In this document: one piece after another, positions 11,311-21,858 of the stretch
Layout: every line of letters starts with the position of its first letter
Numbering within the stretch: position 1 is the first letter of the stretch
Assembly: GCA_947561395.2 (NCBI GenBank)
Contig: OX387182.1
Coordinates: 44,571,949 to 44,635,948, forward strand
DNA from: Buxus sempervirens
Lineage: Eukaryota; Streptophyta; Magnoliopsida; Buxales; Buxaceae
DNA length: 64,000 nucleotides
Direction: 5' to 3'
Position numbers and translations under genes: made by a program
Notes under the pieces: model-generated
Databases searched by the model: none
The model's input: the letters and a program-made list of their open reading frames with translations, nothing else
What the model was told of the DNA's origin: nothing

Positions 11311-12202
11311 TTACCACGTGACCTTTCATTCGTCGCACTACAGTGGGTATAAACAATATGATTCAAAAGTTAATCACATTGGCTCTTCCAATGCTACTTA
11401 TTTTCCTTCAAGAGCACCACAAACTGCATCATTCTAACCCTTTTATCTTATCACCTTTTATAGTAGATTTTATGTTCTATTCTAATCTCTTTTAAAATGA
11501 GCGATTATCTTTAAAGCATCTGAGTCTTTAATCTAAATCTCACACGTCTCTCTAAAAATTATAAAATTTATTTATTTATTAACCTGGAATTCAGTAATTA
11601 TGAAAATTTGGCATTTAAAGTCATCAATGACATTACAAGTTCAAAAGTTTATAATGAATTACGAGAGTTAAAACGTATATATCAACAATTGGGAGACTAA
11701 AAACGTGTCCAACTTCTCCAATATAGCTAGATTTATTAGTATTACAAATAATTTTCTTTTATTTACGTGATCAACTTTAGTTCATTATCAAACCCACCCC
11801 GCCCCTATAAAATATTATTTTTATATATTTAAAATATTATTTAACATATATCATAAATAAAAAAAATATATTTAATAAATAAATATATTATTTATAGATA
11901 TATTCTATCTAAAAAAACCTTTTTTGTTTTCATTTTATAATACAACCAAGTCAACCCAACCCAACCCGTTACCATAGATAAGGATGGTTTAGGGTTTTGT
12001 ATTAGGGTTTTGTATTGGCTAAACCCTAATAGCAGGGTTCGGGTTTACGAAAAACGTGCCCCGAATATTATAAGTCGCTATTCCTCAAGCCATGCTAATG
12101 ATTTCCTCTCTTCCTTCTTGTTTCTCAAATTAAATAACAATGATATTATCACCATAATCATGCTTTTATTATTTTGCTGTATAACAACCTTTGGAAGACC
12201 AT
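11311..12202. other. AT-rich intergenic DNA
   Basis: No coding sequence or RNA gene is apparent. 11750-11945 is very AT-rich; 11985-12035 has repeated TTAGGGTTTTGTATT and telobox-like AAACCCTAA words, too few and too irregular to be telomeric. Confidence 0.4.
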
Positions 12203-12210
12203 ACTTGCAT

Positions 12211-13593
12211 TTAGGGGTACTTATTGGGCCGGCCTGGCTGGGCACGGGCACGGTTATCCAGCGCCTACTGTGCCATGGGCTTGGCACAGGGTGGGCTGTG
12301 CCTGGCCCATTTAACAATATGCCTAGCATGGCACGGCCCACAACACATCTTATTGTTGGCCATGTCATGCTGGGTCGTGGCCTGCGAGCTAACAGGCAAC
12401 CTGTGGGCCACATGTGATAATTAAGAAAACAAAAAAAAATGAAGAAGGTTTTCAAAAAAAAAATCATTTACATAGCATACATGTTCTGCAAAACCTTCTC
12501 TATTTTTCTCTTGCAGCCTTTGTGATGACACATAAACCGTTTTTGTAAATACAACAATACTTACATATTCGTGATCCGTGCCGGCATGTCGAGACAAGGT
12601 GTTGCAAAGGTGTTACTAGCTTTAATAACTGCTTGACTGTCTAAGCAATTATTGAAGCTAGTAACACCGTTGCAACTCCTATTTAGATGTGAAGAGGCAA
12701 AAATGAAGAAAGAAGAAAAATGCTAACTTTCTAAGAGTCTAGTTTAATGCTTTGCCAATGGTTGCGCTTAGGGATGCACCCATGTGAGCACTCTGTCTCT
12801 GCTAACCATTAGTAAAATCGTGAAACAAGGCTCTAAGATGAAATGAAGAAAGAAAAAAAATGATCACTTTGTAAAAGTCTTGTTCAGAGTTTTACCAACG
12901 ATCGGCCTAAGGAGTAGGGATGCCCCCATGTGAGCGCTCTGCCGACCACTGGAAAAATCTTTAAACATGACTGTCAGAATGTAAGAAGAGAAGAGATAAG
13001 AAGATTGGTGTGGTTTACCAACGATCGGCCAAAGGAGTAGGGATGCCCCCATGTGAGCACTCTGCCGACCACTGGAAAAATCTTTAAACATGACTCTTAG
13101 AATGTAAGAAGAGAAGAGATGAGAAGATTGGTGTGGTCTAAAGTGGGAAGGGTTATGCCTATTTATAGAAAACCAAAAGTGGTTTTTTACCACTTCTACC
13201 CTCAAATATGATTGTTTTTTGATTGTTAAAAGGGTAGAAATGGTTATTATAATCAATTACAAGTATATCCCCTAATATGGTTGTTATATATCTGTTGAGG
13301 GGTAAAATGGTAAAAAAAAAATACCCAAAAGGCATTTTTTGCATGTGAAAACAACTAGCCATTTTCGTGCCACACTTGCCTACCGTTAGGGTCTACCCAC
13401 AGGTCGTGGCCCGCCGACCCTTTGTGCCTGGTGGGTCGTGCCTTGCTGGGCTAAAGGTCTAGTAGTATTGAGATGGTACGACCCGTTGGCAAGGAACAGG
13501 CCATGCTGTGCTGGAAGCGTGTCGTGCCGAACACAAGCATGCTTAAAACGGGCTGGGTCGTGTCATGCCCATGCCAGCCTAATAAGCAACCCT
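12211..13593. mobile_element. non-autonomous hAT element, 1.38 kb
   Basis: The left end is TTAGGGGTACTTATTGGGCC. The right end, reverse-complemented, is AGGGTTGCTTATTAGGCTGG, giving imperfect terminal inverted repeats. The flanks are ACTTGCAT (12203-12210) and ACTTGCAC (13594-13601), an 8-bp TSD with one mismatch, as expected for hAT. GC-rich subterminal regions made of GGCACGG/GGCCC words lie at both ends (12215-12415, 13380-13590). There is no transposase. The interior resembles a 5' leader: minus-strand CTATAAATAGG (near 13157-13167, TATA-like) followed by a duplicated 121-bp block. It is probably a deletion derivative of an autonomous element. Confidence 0.78.
12896..13138. repeat. two-copy tandem repeat of about 121 bp inside the hAT element
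   Basis: 12896-13016 and 13017-13138 are near-identical (both start CCAACGATCGGCC and contain GAGTAGGGATGCCCCCATGT). A more diverged third copy precedes them (about 12757-12870). On the minus strand they lie just downstream of a TATA-like site, so they would sit in the leader of any transcript. Confidence 0.75.
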
Positions 13594-13601
13594 ACTTGCA
13601 C

Positions 13602-13936
13602 TATATGGCTACATTATAGACCCTTGAAAGAGATTTTAGAATGGGAATTTTGGTTTTTAGTGTTACTTTTTAAAACTAATTCAGATTTAGTATCTGATTC
13701 TTCCTAATTGAGAAATAGTGATATTTTTTAAAATCTTTTGAGGGCATTTTTGGAAGAAATGATCTATGAACAATAAAATAACACTAGTTCTCAATTATGT
13801 TAACAAAAGTATCACCACTTTCTAATTACTGAGCATTTGGTGACTGGATTTGACTAAAAAGTATCACTCAAATCCAATTTTCCGCTTTAACATCTTGGAA
13901 GGGGATTAAATCTTCTGGAGTTCCCTACTGCATATC
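13602..13936. other. intergenic spacer
   Basis: Spacer between the hAT element and the LINE tail. AT-rich, with no feature recognised. Confidence 0.4.
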
Positions 13937-13954
13937 AAGTCATGACCTATTTAT
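13937..13954. repeat. target-site duplication, left copy (LINE tail)
   Basis: AAGTCATGACCTATTTAT is repeated at 14502-14519, immediately after the A-rich tail of the LINE fragment. Confidence 0.85.
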
Positions 13955-14501
13955 TCAGATGGCAAAGACCAAAGGAAGACTGGTACAAGGTGAACACTGA
14001 TGGTGCTGCTAGAGGTGCCCCAGGCCAGGCAGCAATAGGTGTGATAATTAGAGACTCAAAAGGAAGACATATGACGGCTATGGCTTGCAAAATCGGTATA
14101 GCCTCTTCTCTTGTCGCTGAAGCTACGGCTATAGTCGAGGGTCTTAAATTGGCTCGAGCAAGAAGATGCAGGAAAATCGTTATTGAAAGTGACTCAAAGA
14201 CAGTGGTTGATTGTTTAAAGAAGAAGACTAAAATTCCATGGAAGATTGCTAATCTTTTGGAGGAGGCTACGTTGCTTTGTTGGTTCTTTGATGAAGTTTC
14301 CTACTCTCATGTTTTTAGAGAAGTTAACGGAGTGGCTGACTCTTGCAAATTTTTCTATTGATTATTTCTCCTGTTGTTGGTTTTCTCAACTACCGTCCTG
14401 CATGGATAGTCATGTGAAAGATGATTTCTTGGGACGTGCTTTTCCCAGATGTACTAGACCTTTGGTCATTTAATCAAATTTCCTTTTTCCATTAAAAAAA
14501 A
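13955..14501 (+). mobile_element. 5'-truncated L1-type LINE tail
   Basis: A 547-bp insertion flanked by an 18-bp TSD (AAGTCATGACCTATTTAT, 13937-13954 and 14502-14519) and ending in a poly(A) of about ten A. It contains only the final RNase H part of ORF2 and the 3' UTR. The 3' coding end (DDFLGRAFPR) resembles that of the minus-strand LINE (DDFLGRAVPR), so both belong to related L1 families but are different insertions. Confidence 0.88.
13957..14473 (+). pseudogene. LINE RNase H domain (truncated ORF2)
   Basis: The translation begins RWQRPKEDWYKVNTDGAARG and continues with VAEATAIVEGLKLA, IVIESDSKTVVDCL and FREVNGVADS, showing the D-E-D-D acidic residues of LINE-type RNase H. The ATG at 13942 comes from the duplicated host target, not from the LINE. 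After VADS the frame changes by one base (a missing base near 14340), and the true C-terminus (LANFS...DDFLGRAFPR) continues in the next frame to 14473. Non-functional. Confidence 0.8.
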
Positions 14502-14519
14502 AAGTCATGACCTATTTAT

Positions 14520-15114
14520 ACTATTAATAAAGGGAAGATGGGGGAATATTCCTCCCAGATTCTAGCCTCCTTTCGTTCTTTTCAACTATTACCTTCCCCA
14601 ACTAAAACAATCTAAAACTATAACAACCCCACTACTTTTTTCAAATTCCAATTTAAACCCCTATTTATATGCTACAGTTAAGAGTAAGGACATGCAATAT
14701 GCACGTGCCACCACTATACTCATGAATGAAAGCATGGGTAAGTTCACCTGCAAAAATTGTCGACCAAGGAACCATATCCACTGCACGTAACATATCAATG
14801 ATCATATCTCGCATTGTGACTAGAAAGAGGTTCAAATAACATAAAGAAAGAACGAACATCTCCTGCAACTTAGTTAACTTACAAGGTGATGATCAATACA
14901 TCTATACCATTTCGCTGCTACATTTGGGCCCATTAATCTGACAAGCAGTTCACATAAACCAAACCACAAACGACTCTGTGAACTCCCAACTCCCAAGAAC
15001 AATAAAAAAACGATAAGTTAATGGACTAATTTTCAGTTATAGCAACAGAAGTCATTCCCAGGCAATTGTTCCAGATGAAATGTTTTAGAACTTTTACATC
15101 CAGATAGTCAAAGA
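14520..15114. other. 3' flank of the glycosyltransferase gene
   Basis: Holds the LINE TSD end, then sequence downstream of the minus-strand gene, presumably its 3' UTR near 15114. No polyadenylation signal could be assigned with confidence and no other gene is visible. Confidence 0.4.
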
Positions 15115-18100
15115 TCATCTATGAATACATAGTTTTGATCGAAAGGTTGTGTTTGCCATCAACCTGAGCAGAAGTTTCTCGAATCTTCTAGCAGCTGGGC
15201 CTGGCCTAACTATATCAGGGTTGCCCCAAATCTTGCAAGGGTCTTTGCCTCTGCCGTGCCTCCCTATACACCAGCCACCAGTTGCTATCATACCATGGTT
15301 CCTGTGGAATACCAGAGAGTCAATCTTGTCCAAAGCTGGATCATTTGGGAGAAATGGTCCAGCAAAAGCAGCCCCACTTCCTAACATCTTGTTCAAATCA
15401 GAAAACCTAAGACTGCAGGGTTCTTTTTGAGGAGGATTGTCCCATGCAGTAAAACGCAAATCCGAGTTGACAACCATGTTGGAGAAACTTCTGGAGTTGC
15501 ATGCAAGGGTTTGGAAGTAACCTTTATGTGATGCTCCTATGTTTGAGAAGTACATGAGAAGTGTTCTTGGAAGATTGTCCCATCCCAAGATGGAGAATTC
15601 TATGAACTTGCGACTCAGGATCACCGATGGAGAGCCTGAAAAAAATTATGCTTTAGCATGGTTAGAGGATAAACATAGAACAACAGAAGGAGGAAATAGA
15701 GATGAAAAAGATACGTGAAAAAAATGTAGGGCTTTTTTAAGGTTAAATGAAAATGACTCGGACTGCTGAGTCAGTACACCATTTCATCAACAGGGCAAAA
15801 TTCAAAAGAGACAAGAGAATCACAATTTTATGATCTACAGTTGACACTTAAAAGGCCCTAAATTTTTTTTTTTTTGGATATAATAGGAAGCCCTAAGACA
15901 ACCAAATTAATTGCTATCAAATAAAAGGGAGTATTGTGTGATTACATGCCTCCATTTCGTCCAAGTTTTGGGCTATGCCTTGGAATGGCCTATCTCATAT
16001 TAGAAACTGCTGATAGATGAGGTAGAGGAGCATGTGCTCAATATTTTCAAAGCTTCATTAAGCATCACAGTTTCTATTACAACCAAATGAATAACAAGGC
16101 CTACCAAAACCTAAGATTATGGGGCCCCAAATTTTCAGAATTGGGGAGAGAAACTACCTCTGAGATATTTGCATGTTTGTTCACCGAAGAAAATTTCTCT
16201 CATTGACTATAACACTCAACAGAAACTAGCAAAAGACGTGCACATAAACTCTTCCAGAGTGCTAAAACTTGCCAAAGGACTTGAGATCAGGGCTCCATGA
16301 ACTGTGGTGATGACAAAAGCACCATCCAGTGTCTATTTTACAATGTCCTTCACTCCAACATCATAAAATTTATTTTATTTCACATGTGAATTTGTGGTAA
16401 CAAAGATTGAGGAACCAATGGAGAAAACAAAGCGACATCAATACAAAAAAAAAATTACTGAGATCAGGATACCATGAATATCAGAGAACATAAAACCATC
16501 CTCTGGTGTCTATGTTGCAGCCTCCCACCTTCCAATTGCATGGAATTATTTTATTTTTGGGGAAAGCAAAGGGGCATTGAATTTCACAAAAGAATTTTTA
16601 AAGTATCATAACAGAGAGGTAAAAGGATGCAAACGGTTGTACCGAAAAGCTCAAACTTGTTAAAATATTGTGACATGGTTTTGTATCACTAACAAGCCAC
16701 ACATGATTAATAACACTTTTTAACAGCCTAAGCAATTGAATATGATGATATGCCAAGTTCTTGTTCATTGGAACAAAACTACTCCAACCAATCCATTTAT
16801 ATGTCCAATTACAAGATCATTAGTCACTGCAACAGGCTTCTAAACTGAAGATAAAAAAACCTATAATAATGTTTTACCTGTAAAAAACCTATACGCTTTT
16901 GGAAGTGTGCGCCTCTTGTTGCCCATAAATACTGTGCCTTTAGATGAAAGATAGAGTGCAGGATCAACAACAACTGGGATAATTCTTTGATACCTGAAAT
17001 GCAATTGAAGCTCAGCATTTAAACCTGAAAATAGTTATAGCAAATGCATACGATTGCATTTGGATATGAGTTCTTACTCTTTCCAGCCAATGTCACTTGT
17101 ATGCTCTATGAAATTAAAATCCTTTGGCACAAAAGACAGGACATGGAGAAAATCTGTAATAAACAATGAGTTGACAGCCATCATATTTCATATAAACACA
17201 TGCACCTGTACATATACACACAGAAGAAAAACAAAGCTTTTGAATGGAGGGAAGACCAAGCAGTAGTTTACAATGTGACTTAACTTGCAACCTTGCACGC
17301 CTTTATATCTGCTGGTTCAATAAGGTATACCATGTAATTAATCTAGAAAAACAGGCATTCTTTTCAGTTAGAAATTAAAAAACACCTGTGCTAAAGGCAT
17401 TAAGTTCTGCTTCTGTCACAAAAACCAATAATCATTATGGATGACTGAAAGATTAATGTGTTCTTTCTCATAATTTCTCATCCTAATACCCTTTTCATTC
17501 CAAAAAACATGATATTGGCTGCCAAGATAATTGCATTCTTTCTCATATTTTCTGATCTTAATACCTTTTCATTGCAAAAACATGATACTGGATGCCATAA
17601 AAAGCATTGACTTTGAAAATGTACTATTCACTGCAAGGACTCTGCAATTTCTAAGTTAATAAATTACTTTCATTTGTTTTCATCTAAATTAACGCTCTTC
17701 CAACAAGTCCCACACATTGTAGAAATGATTAAAAGAAAAAATTTAAACAGAAACGCCAATCGTACCATCCTGAGTAACCAAAGGATAGTCAGATGCTCCA
17801 AGATTAACAAACCAGTCCCAATCCTTGCTATACCTCAGCAGAATCGCAGCACCGTGAAGCACCAAGGCAATTGGCGTCGATCCGCCGTAATTCACGGAAT
17901 CCGCCTTACCAACGACATTAACGTTATCGGCAACTCTAAAGGTCTCGACCGCTTGGATTGAGACAGCGAGATCCTCTCTCTGCTGTTGCGAAGCACGCTG
18001 ATCAAGGTGCAATAAGTACTGATTTCTAGGATGATAGACTGCGTGAATAAGCCTAAAAATACGAGGCCCGTCACCGTTCGATCCCGTAATGAAGTATGCG

Positions 18101-18255
18101 ATCCTCGGCGGAGGAGGAAAGGCGTTCTGGAGATCGGCCACGGCAGAGAAACTTGGAGGACAGCGAGGTGAGGGTCTCCAAGGGAATAAAAGAACGAGAG
18201 TTAAGAATGAGACAGACAACAAAGCGCAGAAGAGCTTTCGTGTGAGTTTCTCCAT
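15115..18255 (-). CDS. family 14 glycosyltransferase (beta-glucuronosyltransferase GlcAT14-like), four exons
   Basis: CDS is complement(join(15115..15635, 16878..16993, 17078..17153, 17766..18255)): 1203 bp, 400 aa. All three introns (612, 84 and 1242 bp) are GT-AG and phase-consistent. Residues about 8-26 (LFCALLSVSFLTLVLLF) form a signal anchor, fitting a type II Golgi protein. The Core-2/I-branching (GT14) domain starts near residue 51 (RIAYFITGSNGDG) and shows HLDQRAS, DWDWFVNLGASDYPLVTQDD, FIEHTSDIGWKE, SKGTVFMGNKRRTLP, GWDNLPRTLLMYFSN, VNSDLRFTAWDNPP, GGWCIGRHG and IRPGPAARR. Arabidopsis GLCAT14A-C add glucuronic acid to arabinogalactan-protein sugars; the length is nearer the shorter members, but I cannot assign an orthologue. 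The ATG at 18255 opens directly into the anchor. Looks intact and functional. Confidence 0.93.
16280..16530. repeat. diverged duplication inside intron 3
   Basis: Two similar segments (about 16284-16350 and 16459-16523) share GAGATCAGG, CCATGAA, CCATCC and TGGTGTCTAT-type words about 175 bp apart. Probably an old local duplication; no effect on splicing is evident. Confidence 0.45.
17458..17602. repeat. two-copy tandem repeat of about 72 bp in intron 1
   Basis: TTCTTTCTCATAATTTCTCA (17461) and TTCTTTCTCATATTTTCTGA (17533) each begin a unit that ends ACATGATA(T/C)TGG(C/A)TGCCA. A simple intronic duplication. Confidence 0.65.
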
Positions 18256-18360
18256 GGCAACGCTTTCGAGCTCTCCCTCTCTTCGACATGGGAGCTTTTT
18301 CTAGGGTTCTCACAGGGGTTTTTATCGAGAGAGAGTGGGAGAAAGAAACAGAGAGTGCCA

Positions 18361-18815
18361 TGATGGGTCTTTAAAATTAATTATGGCGCTTAAATGTGAA
18401 CACTGTTGCGGAATTTTTTTTTGTTTTTTTTATTTATGGAAAGCCTGAATTAGACTATTTCATTAACAAAAAAAAGCAGTACATTATACATAACAGCATA
18501 CACCATTGAGAATATCAACACACAAAAAAGAGTCGTGAAACTCGGGGTTATAGAACTAAAGACACATCCACCAACAACAATGGTAGTCTTTGTACCAAGC
18601 AAAAGCAAATTCAGGCATACGGCCAAGGTCGACAAACCTGATGGAAAACCATCAGGAGTGCCTGAGGAAGGGTCCGCTAACAGGCGGATTTGAAGAGTCT
18701 ACAAAGGGGACAGAGTCACTAAATGAGTTGCCCGGAGCACTCGTATTGGCTGCCTTAACTACAAAATTTTTGTCAAATGAAAGTTCTTTCAAAATTCATT
18801 TTAAATATTTATATA
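18361..18815. other. upstream region of the glycosyltransferase gene
   Basis: The 5' flank of the minus-strand gene. The transcript leader probably includes the GAGAGAGAGTGGGAGAAAG-like purine tract at 18325-18350. No clear TATA box is seen. The rest (18430-18800) has no recognised gene or element ends. Confidence 0.4.
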
Positions 18816-19347
18816 CTAGCAGGGTGCACGCCCATAGGAAGGAAAGGGAAGGGACGAAGGTATACAATGTGGAGGGAACTATTGCAAAAGTGCCCATCAA
18901 GTTGTGGAAAAATTAAGGTAGTTTTGACCATTGTACCCTTTTATTAATAAATATTTTCAATAGTGCGTAAGAGCTATTTTGGAAAGCTACATATTTTGTT
19001 CGGCACGATTCCCAAAGAGCCTCTTCTCGTTATATCCAGCGATGCGTTTCGCTGGGGGAAATCGTTAATTTGTATTGTTGGTGAAACGGACCGAAATTTC
19101 GAGCGAAACGGACCGAAACAGGCTAAAAATGTAATTTTTTTAAATTTTTTTAAAAATTTTTTTAGCGAAACGGGCGGCGTGCCAGCGAAACGGAGCGGCG
19201 TGCCGTCGAAATTTCGCCGAAATCCAAAAAATATAATTTTTTATTTTTTTCGCCCATTAAAAATTTTCCGGCGTGCCACCGAAATGCCGTTCGGTGCCCT
19301 GGGCAGCACGCCCAGGGCCACCGAAACTTAAAACCTTGGTTATATCT
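18816..19347 (-). mobile_element. Helitron-like small element, copy 1 (interrupted by a MITE)
   Basis: On the minus strand the end reads GGGCGTGCACCCTG-CTAG-T (CTAG at 18816-18819), a GC-rich stem-loop followed by CTAG, as in Helitron 3' ends. About 220 bp of body follow (TTTGACC, CCTTTTATTAATA and GGGCTATTTTGG-type words). A second, similar copy follows at 19348. A 301-bp MITE is inserted at 19038. Confidence 0.4.
19038..19338. mobile_element. hAT-like MITE, 301 bp, with 8-bp TSD
   Basis: The flanking octamer GTTATATC occurs at 19030-19037 and 19339-19346. The ends are CAGCGATGCG and, reverse-complemented, CAAGGTTTTAAG; they share only a few bases, so the TIRs are weak. The body is built of GAAACGGACCGAAATTTCG-type words on both strands, a composition found in dispersed plant repeats. 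The 8-bp TSD points to hAT. Confidence 0.58.
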
Positions 19348-19585
19348 ACTAAGAAGGTAATTGCGCGTGTGCAAGAAGGGAAGGGAGGAAGGAGAACGTG
19401 GGAGGGGAAAGTTACGAAATTGATTGTAAGTTTTAAAAAAACTTGAGGCAGTTTGACCCTTTTACCCTTTTATTAATATATATATCTTCCCAACAATGTG
19501 TAAGGGCTATTTTGGGAAGCTGTGCATTTTGTTTAGCACGCTTCCCAAAGGGCCTATTCCCATTATATATAATATATATATAGAT
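19348..19585 (-). mobile_element. Helitron-like small element, copy 2
   Basis: A tandem neighbour of copy 1. It shares AAGGGAAGGGA, TTTGACCCTTTTACCC, TAAGGGCTATTTTGG and CACGCTTCCCAAAG, and ends in an AT-rich TATATATAATGGG boundary. Divergence between the copies is substantial. Confidence 0.4.
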
Positions 19586-19877
19586 ATATACTATTATATA
19601 AAGCTAACCAACCTTTTTTCTGGCTAACATTGATAACTAAATTGCCCCTCGCATTTTATTATATTCTCTTTCATCTCCCCTTAACTAATTTACACTTATA
19701 TAACTATTTTATATTATTCGAAGTGCCATTTACACTTAATTCTATTTACTTTTATATCCTTTCATGTTTAACTATTCTCCAAGGTGTCCTTCAATCTATT
19801 TTTTCTTTTATCTCCAATTAATTGCAACCACTTATTTAATTCTTTTGCTACGTGCTATGCACGTGCATTTCCCCTAG
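19586..19877 (+). mobile_element. Helitron-like small element with hairpin and CTAG terminus
   Basis: It starts near TATACTATTATATAAAGC and ends with the hairpin ACGTGC-TAT-GCACGT (19850-19864), ten bases, then CTAG (19874-19877) and T. The same design, in related sequence, appears at 41396-41624. Non-autonomous, about 290 bp. Confidence 0.48.
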
Positions 19878-20482
19878 TATATTATAAATTAAAATAATAA
19901 AATGTGAATTCTACTACTCCTAAAAGCAAAAACGCCATTCTTTGTCGTCATTTTTTTTCTCTGTTTTGACGATTGAAATTACAATGTTACCTACAAGATG
20001 TAAAATAGTTTATCACTTTCTAATAGAGTTAGTATTGGTTAAAAAGACTTTCTGAGGGTGAAGTAATAAATTAAATGTATCAAGGATAATTTTGTCATTC
20101 AGAAAGATTTTTCCCTACAATCTCATATAATCTTATTTTGCAACATTAAGTATTCTTGCTATATAATGGTTGAAGTTTAAGAGGTAATCTTATTTTGCAA
20201 CATTCATGTTGTATATCGGCTGAAATTCAAAAGGTAATTTTGAAGTTACAAATGAATGCCCTCAAACCTCATGTAACAACTCACATGTCACTAAAGAAGC
20301 ATTAAACCAAAATTTCTCTTCCACTTCCCTCATTAAATTAAAAACTTTTTTTTTTTTAACTTACCAAAGAGCACGAAATGTGAAATCTCCACCTTATTGT
20401 CAACGTCTGACTAATTAATGAATTCTTTCAAACCTCATGTGATAGCAAGAGTGTCATGGATTTAAAGAAACATTAACCCAAT
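19878..20482. other. intergenic DNA with a diverged tandem duplication
   Basis: 20280-20345 (AAGAAGCATTAAACCAAAATT, then CCTCATTAAATTAAAAAC) parallels 20464-20482 joined to 34578-34640 (AAGAAACATTAACCCAAT, then CCTTATTAAATAAAAAAAG). This gives an internal view of the site before the outer LTR inserted. No gene is visible. Confidence 0.55.
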
Positions 20483-20828
20483 TGTAAATCCATGAATTTT
20501 CAGAATTAATTAATTAATTATTATTGGGTTATTTAAGGTAATTTTGCTAACCCAAGAGTGGATTTGTATAGCTGATTACATTTAAGAAGGAGATCCAAAT
20601 TTGAGGAAAATCCAACGGTCGGATCATAAGATCAAAGGTAGATACTATTATTAGAATTACATTGAATTTAATTGGTGGAGTATACAGAGTTTAATGTACA
20701 CGAGATGCAAGGAATCCAATTAACTAAAATAGGATTATATTAGGAGAATGACATGGGTGTGCGTGTGTTTAATAGTTTCCCGAAGAGTTTGAGAAATTTA
20801 GGAACCTTCTGTTTAGAGTATACATACT

Positions 20829-21532
20829 AGGGGTGCAACTCGGTTCGGGTTGGTCCGGTTTGAACTCAATCCAAGACCAAACCGAAGCTATTGGAGATTG
20901 ATCCAAAACCGAACCAAACCGAAATATGAACCGATCTTATTAAACCGAAAACTAAACCAATTAAAATAAAGAAATCCGAAATCCAAACCAAACCATATAT
21001 TCGGTTTGGTTCTAGATCAGAACCAAGCAAATAATAAACTTTTTTGTTATTTATTTATTATTAAAAAGTTTAGTCTAACCTTCACTTGAATTGGTTCATG
21101 AGTTTGAACCATTTAAAAGTTTAAACCATTTAAGGAAGAGGGCTTGGTTTAAGGCATGGGAGAGAGGAAGGGTTGCTTTTATAACAATCGGTTTTTCCCT
21201 GGCCGCCTACTATAAATTAAAGGTTTAGGTGCCATCATGGAAGACCCTTTTTGGACAAAGGTAATGACCACGTGTGTTGGTCAAAGCCTTTATTAAAAAA
21301 CAACTTTTCTCACAACTTTTTAGTATATAATATAATTTATATATATCATAATATGTATGTATATATATATTTTATAATATATATGTATACAGGTTTCGGT
21401 TCGGTTTGGTTAATTGAGCCTTTAACCCAAAACCAAAACCAAACCAAATGTTATAAAACCGAACCACACCAAACCGAAGTCGGTTTGGATCGGTTCGGGT
21501 TTGGTTTTGACCGGACCGAGTTGCACCCCTAA
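20829..21532. mobile_element. hAT-type MITE, 704 bp
   Basis: The termini AGGGGTGCAACTCGGTTCGG and (right end reversed) TTAGGGGTGCAACTCGGTCC form good inverted repeats. The octamer TACATACT flanks both sides (20821-20828, 21533-21540). Subterminal zones are rich in CCGAACC/GGTTCGG words in both orientations. No coding. Confidence 0.82.
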
Positions 21533-21858
21533 TACATACTATCAGAATTGGAAGAGAGTTTCTAATCTTGTTTTACATGCTTGGACGACTGAAGGAGAAG
21601 GGGAATTCCTAGTCGTGTGATTGTTTTGGAGAATCCTTAGAGCTTGAACCATTGCCGGAAGCACGCCTGATCATGAGTTTTAATGAAGGATAGAGCTTTG
21701 TTCTTGGTTGCAAAACGTAAGTAGCACTATTGTTTAATTGCTACTTGCATGATTTCTGAGTTTAATCGTTTGGTTGTTACCTATGGAAGATTTGAGATGA
21801 TATTACATATATTTTTGTGCCTTGTTGATTATTTAATATGAGGAATATGAGTTGTAGA

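Noticed and set aside
11990-12035. Telomere-like TTTAGGG / AAACCCTAA words
   Set aside because: Only a few irregular copies; more likely teloboxes or chance than an interstitial telomere.
12010-12467. Overlapping 129-135-codon frames on both strands
   Set aside because: They fall in the GC-rich subterminal region of the hAT element and show no protein-like features; repeated GGCCC words explain them.
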